Below, one piece after another: positions 57,973-64,000 of a stretch of 64,000 bases of DNA. The stretch comes from Trichomonas vaginalis G3 (Eukaryota; Parabasalia; Trichomonadida; Trichomonadidae). The position numbers and the translations under genes are program-made. The stretch spans positions 20,180,082-20,244,081 of the forward strand of contig NC_067207.1 in NCBI RefSeq assembly GCF_026262505.1, in the 5' to 3' direction. Under the pieces are notes generated by a model. That model saw nothing but the letters and a program-made list of their open reading frames with translations. It did no database searches and had not been told where the DNA came from. Positions within the stretch are counted from its first letter, which is position 1. Every line of letters starts with the position of its first letter.

Positions 57973-58394
57973 TTCTTATAGGGTAAAAAATGACGAATCC
58001 AAATGTTGTGCATGAAAAATAGCGTGACTTCACTTTTGACAAAAAGTGACACTATTTATGATGGTTTTGTCATTTATTTGTCAGATTTATAAATGGATAA
58101 TAATGCTGTAAATCAGATATTAATTAAAAATATTTAAGATTTATGTTCGAATTGAAAAGCAAAATGATATTTTTTTTAATTGAAAAACGTTAATATCTGA
58201 TATTTTGAAGTTTTTAATATTTGTTAGTATCTTAAATTATTGAATGCATACGTTTTTTATGTTCTCAATTTTAAAAAAATTGTGAAGAATTTAGTTTTTT
58301 GGAGATGGATGCTTAATATTTGTGAGTGAGAATGCAAGCAGGAGTTTGGTACTTTAAGGCTAGGTTGAGATAGATTTCCCATTATATTATAGTT
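57973..58394. other. AT-rich spacer before Polinton D, no gene
   Basis: No gene is seen. An AAAAAGTGACA word lies at 58040-58050. The stretch just before 58395 is the insertion flank of Polinton D. The matching target duplication lies outside the window. Confidence 0.5.
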
Positions 58395-58401
58395 AGTATC
58401 C

Positions 58402-58446
58402 CTAAGTCGTGTGTTGTGGCACTGCGCGCCTCCGTACACCACTTAG
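58402..58446. repeat. Terminal hairpin at the left tip of Polinton D
   Basis: Arms CTAAGTCGTGT and ACACCACTTAG pair with one mismatch around a loop that contains GGCACTGCG, the word also found in the loop at the tips of B. The stem sequence differs from B while the design and loop word are kept. Confidence 0.65.
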
Positions 58447-58632
58447 CGGTTTTGACACTTTACGAAACTGGTAACGTATATTTTACAACACAAACACAAA
58501 CACCAACTTAACCTTAAATATTTACAAAACTATCTGACACATAAACGACTTCACTAACGACTTCACTAACGAATTCACTACCGTCCTCACTAAATAAAAA
58601 TAACCTTATTTTATTTTTTTAAATTTTTTATT

Positions 58633-58637
58633 TCATT
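58633..58637 (+). promoter_or_regulatory. Initiator-like TCATT upstream of the D end gene
   Basis: TCATT fits the trichomonad TCAYW initiator and lies 13 bases before the ATG at 58646. Confidence 0.4.
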
Positions 58638-58645
58638 ACAAAGAC

Positions 58646-59080
58646 ATGTCCGACTACATTTACTATGACTCTTTCCCAGAACGTTTCCGTGAACTATTCA
58701 AAACTCAAGTAAAACTGAGAAACATGCATTTTAACAAAGACAGACCCATTGACGATGAAAGAAACCCTGAATATATTACAATCCCTTATGACGCAAAGTT
58801 CATTGCATACATTCCTTATGGTCGCAGAGGAACGAAAACTATTTCAACAAAGAACAAAAATTATTTCTGGAGCGATGAAGAAAATTGCCTTATCTACATA
58901 AATGCATACTTAAATAAAGCTACATATTGTACAAAAGAAGGTTGGACTGGATTTGAGCTCTACATATACGACGACGATGGAAACAGACGTTGTGTATACC
59001 CATACGATAATATGTACCATTGTTTTCATCAAGCATTAAACGAATACATAGTCAGTAAGGGTCTCATTCCTGTTGAGTAG
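58646..59080 (+). CDS. 144-aa end-region cargo protein of D, looks whole
   Basis: The product starts MSDYIYYDSFPERFRELFKT and has strand-rich, aromatic sequence (NPEYITIPYDAKFIAYIPYG; GFELYIYDDDGNRRCVYPYD) and a helical end (CFHQALNEYIVSKGLIPVE). It is unrelated to the 106-aa gene that occupies the same place in B and reads in the opposite direction. No family is recognised. If D has full terminal repeats, a second copy should exist at its right end. Confidence 0.6.
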   Translation: MSDYIYYDSFPERFRELFKTQVKLRNMHFNKDRPIDDERNPEYITIPYDAKFIAYIPYGRRGTKTISTKNKNYFWSDEENCLIYINAYLNKATYCTKEGWTGFELYIYDDDGNRRCVYPYDNMYHCFHQALNEYIVSKGLIPVE

Positions 59081-59234
59081 ATATGCTTTATTTTTGTTCC
59101 CACATTTATATAAAAATAAACTTAAAAATAAAATAAAAATAAACGTTGTCAGAGGTGAAAAAATAATGTTTATGTTAGAATGTTAGATCTAACACGTTTT
59201 CTAACACGTTTTCTAACCTGTTGAATTCATTGCT
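59081..59234. repeat. Intergenic module, third half-site version
   Basis: The core TGTTAGATCTAACA is followed by repeated CGTTTTCTAACA half-sites (59165-59219). The architecture equals that of the other modules with a different half-site. It lies at the inner edge of the end region. Confidence 0.7.
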
Positions 59235-59477
59235 TTATAACTCACTGTCGTCTGCTTTCTCCAACTCTTCTAACTTCTTCTTAAGTTCAGCAATGTTGTC
59301 CTCATGAAGTTTAATCTTTCTCAAAATACCTTCTCTATCTAATGGTTGCTTTATCTTTCTAAACTGAACTCTACCATCCTTCATAGTATGAATGTAAAAA
59401 CCTTCTGGAATAGTTCCTGATTTAATGTATTCTACCAAAAACTTTTGTTTCATTGCTTCAGTGACTTTAGTCGTCAT
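59235..59477 (-). CDS. 80-aa small conserved protein (D)
   Basis: The product (MTTKVTEAMKQKFLVEYIKS) is the longer version of the gene at 12213-12419 of B, ending in a helical, charged tail (KKKLEELEKADDSEL). It has a basic middle and probable coiled-coil end. The start at 59477 is the first ATG. No family is recognised. Confidence 0.6.
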   Translation of the reverse strand: MTTKVTEAMKQKFLVEYIKSGTIPEGFYIHTMKDGRVQFRKIKQPLDREGILRKIKLHEDNIAELKKKLEELEKADDSEL

Positions 59478-59525
59478 TTCAATCAAATAAAAATTTTAAT
59501 ATTAAATAAAAATAACGTTATTTTT

Positions 59526-59945
59526 TCAGTAAGGAAACGCAGGAGTTTTACGATTTATTTGAGGAGTAGGTTCTGGTTTAAATGTTGGAGTCGGTTTAGG
59601 AGTTGACTTTTGAACAGGAGTTTGTACTTCCATAGGTTCAGGAGTCATTGAAGGTTTTGCTTGTGAAGGCGTTGGTTTTGGCGAAGGTGTTGGAGTTTGT
59701 TTAACTTCAGCTACTTCAGTATTATTTATAACATTTGCTTTATTTCTTTTCAACATCATTACTGCTCCTGCTGTAGCTAGCAAACCTAGTGGGAGACCAT
59801 ATTTTATATAAGGACTTGACCAAATGCTATTTTTGACAGGAGCTGGTGGAACACCTAACCTTGGTGAGACTGCTCTTTGCCATTGTGCAGCTCGTAAGAA
59901 ATATTCAATAGGTGCTCCATAATCGTTTGGTAAAGTTTGTTTCAT
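59526..59945 (-). CDS. Membrane-anchored Pro-rich virion-type protein (D)
   Basis: The 139-aa frame starts MKQTLPNDYGAPIEYFLRAA and shows the hydrophobic segment YGLPLGLLATAGAVMML, a basic RNK stop and a Pro/Thr/Lys-rich tail ending KTPAFPY. The B copy lies at 12493-12921. The position directly downstream of the capsid gene suggests a virion component. It looks whole from this start. Confidence 0.6.
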   Translation of the reverse strand: MKQTLPNDYGAPIEYFLRAAQWQRAVSPRLGVPPAPVKNSIWSSPYIKYGLPLGLLATAGAVMMLKRNKANVINNTEVAEVKQTPTPSPKPTPSQAKPSMTPEPMEVQTPVQKSTPKPTPTFKPEPTPQINRKTPAFPY

Positions 59946-60003
59946 AGATGGTGAAGGTTCGAGAGCTTGATGAAGAACTCATTTATAAGCTTTAAAAATA
60001 AAT

Positions 60004-61584
60004 TCATCCTTTATTCCTCACTGTCGTCCGTGCTAAGTTATAGTCATCTAATCTTATTATGGGGATGCCATTAGCACGCACCTGAATGGCAAAGCAACAA
60101 TCCCTCATAAATCCAATAAGTGGCTTTGGTACGTTTTCAGTTGCTAGTTCAATAGGTCCTTTAACAGACAATTTGTATGTTATTGGAGCAGTAGATGTTT
60201 GACCTTGTTGGAAGCAAAAGTCCACTTCTGTTGGAAAACCACATAAGAAATGTGTGTTGTCATAGCTATCCCATTTATGTTCCACACTACCATCATCCAC
60301 CAATGACCTCATAACATCTTCATTAAATCCTATCATATCATTGTTTGTATTGCAGGCGTTCGCAACCATTTCATAAAATACAGGTCCATATGATTTTTCA
60401 GGTTCTGCAGGCATATTTCCATAAGCTCCCATGGAAAGCTGAAGATATTTAAACTTAGGGTTCTCAAAATTAACATAATAGTTGTCTTTCTTTCTAAATA
60501 GTGCCCAAATACTTTTAACATTAATAGGCGTATAAGCTGCTGTAAATGTTGCACTTGAACTATCTGTATTCTTTGAGAATGAACCGTCCATATGAATCCA
60601 ATCCATAACTTTAACAGGAAAACATAAAGCCTCGTTTGTATAATGTTCTACAAGTTCTGTATAAATGTTAGGGTCTAAAGAGAATGACTTTGGATGAATG
60701 AAACATTCATTAAAATCCATCTTTGTTCGAAATAGTTGCTGGGTTACAGTTGTAATAGTAACTGTTCCACTAGCTTCTACTGCCTTCGTTATCATAGTGA
60801 ATGGTTCATTCCATGGAACAAATTTATTTGTCGGTGGATTTGAATCTGAAGCAAATGCAACTTTAAGAGTTGGATTGAAAGCAATGATATCATTTACAGA
60901 TATAGATGTGCATTGTAAGGCGTCGCTACTGAACTTTACTTTAAGCTGAATGTTTCCTGCAAAAGCTGGAATAAATCGAATAGCTTCTAATGGAAGGAAT
61001 CTTCTAACAGGAATTCTTAAACGAAGCTTAAAATCAAATGATTTTCCTGCTGTAATTGGACCACTAACAATTTGTCCTGTTCTGCATGTTCCCGAATGAC
61101 TCCATACATCTTCATGTCGAGTCTTTGAGAAAACATCTACTTTCTTTATTTGTTCGGTAGTTTGTGAGTTTGAAGTTATATATGCTTCTTCTCTTGCGTT
61201 GTCTTGAGAATATACGATACGACCATTTGCAAGGATTTGATATCCAGCAACTGCATAGAAAGCGTCATCGAAACCAATCCAAAATCCTGGTGGGTTTGTT
61301 TTATTGGAACCTGAACCAATTTCTTTATCTACAATAAATTGACCTTCCATTTTATACGTAATGAATGTATTGTAAAGGTCCAACATATTTTCACCAGGAG
61401 GTGAGAGATTGAATGTTACCCATGTGTTATCTTTAGCAGTTCCAGGTTGTGATGGAATCTTTGCGTCAGAATATTTTCTATTAGTGTCACCAATTTGAAC
61501 TGCATTGTCTATGATATCGAAATATGAGCGAATCTGATGAATATGCTCTGCTGGAGTAAATTCGTTTAACTGTTCGTTCTGCAT
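60004..61584 (-). CDS. Major capsid protein, double-jelly-roll type, looks whole (D)
   Basis: The 526-aa product starts MQNEQLNEFTPAEHIHQIRS. Its length is usual for Polinton capsid proteins. The core KLRLRIPVRRFLP then RFIPAFAGNIQL is shared with the divergent capsid gene of element C, and strands before and after fit two jelly rolls. The gene is nearly identical to the copy in B, except at the last residues. It is followed by the membrane-anchored small gene and preceded by the basic 144-aa type gene on the same strand. Confidence 0.85.
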   Translation of the reverse strand: MQNEQLNEFTPAEHIHQIRSYFDIIDNAVQIGDTNRKYSDAKIPSQPGTAKDNTWVTFNLSPPGENMLDLYNTFITYKMEGQFIVDKEIGSGSNKTNPPGFWIGFDDAFYAVAGYQILANGRIVYSQDNAREEAYITSNSQTTEQIKKVDVFSKTRHEDVWSHSGTCRTGQIVSGPITAGKSFDFKLRLRIPVRRFLPLEAIRFIPAFAGNIQLKVKFSSDALQCTSISVNDIIAFNPTLKVAFASDSNPPTNKFVPWNEPFTMITKAVEASGTVTITTVTQQLFRTKMDFNECFIHPKSFSLDPNIYTELVEHYTNEALCFPVKVMDWIHMDGSFSKNTDSSSATFTAAYTPINVKSIWALFRKKDNYYVNFENPKFKYLQLSMGAYGNMPAEPEKSYGPVFYEMVANACNTNNDMIGFNEDVMRSLVDDGSVEHKWDSYDNTHFLCGFPTEVDFCFQQGQTSTAPITYKLSVKGPIELATENVPKPLIGFMRDCCFAIQVRANGIPIIRLDDYNLARTTVRNKG

Positions 61585-61605
61585 GTATTTACTTCAGATA
61601 AAAAT

Positions 61606-62044
61606 ATCTATTTACTTCATTATTCTCACTCTTCTTCTTGGCATTCGTGGTGGAAGTTGTTTCTTGACATTTTCAATGAACTGTACATTCTCTTTTGTCT
61701 CAACTTCTTTCACTGGCGGGTCAGGTTCTTTGACTCGGTTTGTTTTTCAATGAAATTCACGAACTTTGCAATAAGCTCTTGGTTCGTTATTGAAAGTACA
61801 TCTGGCTTCTTTTCTTCTGTTCTATTGACTTTTCAGTTTGAACAGAAGGTTTTATATGGGCTTCGTGGACTTCACCCTTGCCATGCACCTTAATGTTGTC
61901 GCTCTCTGCATTCGCTAATGGAACCTTTCTTTTTCTTACGTATATTTTACCATCTTTACTCTGACTTACATAATAGAAAGGATGTTGTATTCCTCTTGCG
62001 TCATTTAATATAATAGACTCTCGCTCTGATTTTGACAAGCTCAT
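61606..62044 (-). pseudogene. Basic/acidic protein upstream of the capsid gene (broken, D)
   Basis: The start at 62044 (MSLSKSERESIILNDARGIQ) and the basic C-terminal end match 14552-14986 of B. It is probably a DNA-condensing or scaffold protein. This copy is broken (about two breaks). Confidence 0.6.
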
Positions 62045-62089
62045 TTTACATCGGTTAAAGTTTTAATTTTGTTTTTTATCTGCAGTCAA

Positions 62090-62346
62090 ATGACTCAGAC
62101 AAGCCCTACGGACAAGACCCAAGGGTCATAGATGTTGAAGCATTGAAGAAAGAAATTCGTGAGCAAATTTTATCCGAACTGAAGGAACAAAAACAAGAAC
62201 AAAAGCCAGAGAGACCAAAGAGAAAACTTAGTGAAAAACAACTAGCTGCATTAGCTGCTGGAAGACAGAAGAACCCACGTTTGCTGGCGAAAAAAGCTAG
62301 AGAAGAAGAAGCAAAAGCTAAAGAAGCTGAAGCAAAGAAAGAGTAA
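62090..62346 (+). pseudogene. Charged coiled-coil protein (broken, D)
   Basis: It matches 15032-15304 of B, with the motif PKRKLSEKQLAALAAGRQK and a slightly shorter KEAEAKKE tail. The helix is rich in Lys, Glu and Gln. It is divergent from the preceding gene. The copy is broken near its front. Confidence 0.55.
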
Positions 62347-62370
62347 ATGGTTTATTTTTATCCGAATTAA

Positions 62371-63227
62371 ATGTATAGACAAATACCTTTAACTGTTGCG
62401 TTCAGTAGTGAAACCCTGACGTCAAAATAAAGGGGAACAGAGTAACGTTTAAGTTTCCAACAGACTGGATTGTGAACATAAATGAAGAGAAGTACATTGG
62501 CATAACATCTATGTATATAACACGTGCTTTCAGAAAGGTTGACTTTATACTTCAAGTCGAGATAGAAAATGACGAACAGTCTTTAAGCGCCCAAAACATT
62601 CACATATACAAATACTTTAAAGACGATACAACATTGTTGCAATGTATGATTTCATTTAATGAGATGTTCGAGAAAAAGTTCAACATTGAAGTACAAACTT
62701 TACAGCCTTTACGTGAGTTTCTTGCACAACTGAAAGAAGAAGGTAGTCAGCCACAACTTATAGACTTTCATTATGAATTTAATGAAAATGAAGATGGAAC
62801 TCATGACTGTCAATTCATTGTATTCTCACCATTCAATGAAGTCGCTAAAAAGAAAGAAAATCCATTACGTATAAGATTTCAAATCTCCGAACCAAGTGAT
62901 GATTTTAAGAATGTTTTCAATTATGATGCAATGCTTCCGAGGAAAAATGAATTTTCAAAGATTGTAACACCTGGCATTTGGGATAGAAAGCAAGCAATAC
63001 TTTACTCTAATATAGCCAAAGGCGTTGAAAATGAGTTCATTGGTCATACAAGAACTTCACCACTTCCTAACCCTAAATACTATAAATTAACTGGCTTCAA
63101 TCGTGAGTTTTGGATAGACATGTTCTCCACTCATGACCATAAATGTCCAGTGTTCTTGCCTCCAGATGGGAAGGACTGTCTCTACATTGAAGCACAACTC
63201 TTAAACTCTACCATCGCAGTATTGTAA
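62371..63227 (+). pseudogene. Beta-rich minor virion protein candidate (broken, D)
   Basis: The region starts MYRQIPLTVAFSS and is otherwise nearly identical to the gene at 15329-16184 of B, including SIYITRAF-like strands and the HKCPVFLPPDGKDCLYIEAQ block. It is probably a vertex or cement protein, by position. It is broken (about one break). Confidence 0.55.
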
Positions 63228-63287
63228 AATCTACGCTAGCTTTATTTTTATCACGAATGACCTCATTGCTGACAAAAATAAATGACC

Positions 63288-64000
63288 TCAGAACTTCAAC
63301 TTACGAATAAAGCTTGTTTTAGTCGTTATTGAAAAGTTGAACTTTTCAGCAAAGCAAGGTTGACATGACTTACATAAGTCGAATGCAATCTCTTGACCAT
63401 CATGAAGTGCTTTGTAAAGTTTCATTAAACTGAACTCAGAGTCTTTGTCATATGTTCCAACAGGTATGTGAATGTTCTTATCTTCATTGTAATAGCATTG
63501 TATAGCTTCAGGAAACATTTCATTAGCGGTTAAAGCAATAACATCTTGCTTCACGCCTTTCATTCTGCAGTGAAATGCAACTTCATTTAAATCGTTAGTG
63601 AGTAAGTCTATGTAGGTCTTCTTTCCACAGAAAATACTTTTATAAGCTAAACTTTGTTTTCCAGGTGTTATTTCTGCAAAGTCGCTATGAAATTGACCAA
63701 GGTTCTTTCCTATAAGTTCGCGACCATATCTCTTCTTAAACTCTGCTGCAAGCTTTGGGATGTCTTCATTATATAAGTGCATACTGTCGGTATCCTGGTA
63801 AAAGATTTGAAGTCCCATGTCCTCTGCAGTACAGAATACTTCATTCATAATACGTTTTGACATAGACAGAATATTAACACCAAGTGGACAGAAGTTAAAG
63901 TGTCTGCAAATGCTTTTCGTTAGCTTGAAAATAGTTTTATCTGAACCATCCAAACCTTCGAACTTCACTATATGGTTGTAATTTCTTATAGCATATCTTA
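63288..64000 (-). CDS. Protein-primed DNA polymerase, C-terminal end (D), cut by the window edge
   Basis: The visible end matches the C-terminal 230 residues of the polymerase of B and includes motif C (YQDTDSMHLYNEDIPKLA) and the following GKNLGQFHSDFAEITPGK and CRMKGVKQD segments. No break is seen within the visible part. The rest lies beyond the window. Confidence 0.85.
   Translation of the reverse strand, partial: RYAIRNYNHIVKFEGLDGSDKTIFKLTKSICRHFNFCPLGVNILSMSKRIMNEVFCTAEDMGLQIFYQDTDSMHLYNEDIPKLAAEFKKRYGRELIGKNLGQFHSDFAEITPGKQSLAYKSIFCGKKTYIDLLTNDLNEVAFHCRMKGVKQDVIALTANEMFPEAIQCYYNEDKNIHIPVGTYDKDSEFSLMKLYKALHDGQEIAFDLCKSCQPCFAEKFNFSITTKTSFIRKLKF

Larger units (their letters stand above)
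58395..64000. mobile_element. Polinton/Maverick D, left part (runs off the window)
   Basis: The tip AGTATCCCTAAGTCGTG and the following ACTTAACCTTAAATATTTAC match the end of B at 11520-11660. From 59235 on, gene order and sequence match B (12213-16990) nearly base for base. The end region carries a different gene. In view it has few breaks (about three), so it is the best preserved Polinton of the window. It is young relative to E. Confidence 0.9.

Overview
The window looks like nuclear DNA of a trichomonad protist, most likely Trichomonas vaginalis. This is an inference from a very AT-rich background, intronless tightly packed genes, several Maverick/Polinton elements stacked side by side and inside one another, a Mutator-like transposon and TCAYW-type initiator words just upstream of some start codons. 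No ordinary host housekeeping gene was recognised. Almost all coding capacity belongs to virus-like elements, described here as fossils: families, parts, borders and approximate state only.

Layout. (1) Positions 1-11517 are the left part of Polinton A: start of a protein-primed DNA polymerase at the window edge, KilA-N regulators, a retroviral-type integrase, a phage-like tail-fibre gene, small virion-type genes and part of a packaging ATPase. (2) Polinton B (11518-33966, about 22.4 kb) is inserted in that ATPase gene. It has about 0.69 kb terminal inverted repeats and a 6-bp target duplication AGTAAG. It carries a full gene set (capsid, minor virion genes, polymerase, KilA-N, integrase, tail fibre, ATPase), but many genes are broken, roughly fifteen to twenty breaks. 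(3) Polinton A resumes at 33967 and is soon cut by a nest of plain DNA elements: a Mutator-like transposon with a 559-aa transposase, an array of about thirteen consecutive hairpins, and a foldback element. (4) Element C (about 38240-53613) is a divergent Polinton-like element with its own capsid protein, an SF3 primase-helicase and a packaging ATPase. It has accessory cassettes nearly identical to those of A and B and a second foldback copy next to its capsid gene. (5) Positions 54481-57972 hold a decayed remnant (E) with a second polymerase lineage. (6) Polinton D starts at 58395 and runs off the right edge. It is syntenic with and nearly identical to the left half of B, but carries a different gene in its terminal region.

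Genes working together. Polymerase and integrase would copy and insert the element. The double-jelly-roll type capsid protein, penton-like and small membrane-active proteins and the FtsK/HerA-type ATPase would form and fill particles. The tail-fibre gene would give an attachment tip. KilA-N genes are likely DNA-binding regulators. The near identity of A, B and D suggests recent activity on an evolutionary scale, followed by early decay.

The most unusual signals are not genes: (a) the hairpin array at 36304-37350, whose units keep their order while both stem arms change together; (b) eleven tiny double-hairpin elements of 25-31 bp scattered through A and B, two with matching empty sites in sister copies; (c) palindromic intergenic modules in three sequence versions flanking accessory cassettes, one of which is inverted between A and B; (d) hairpins at the Polinton tips with different stem sequence but the same design.
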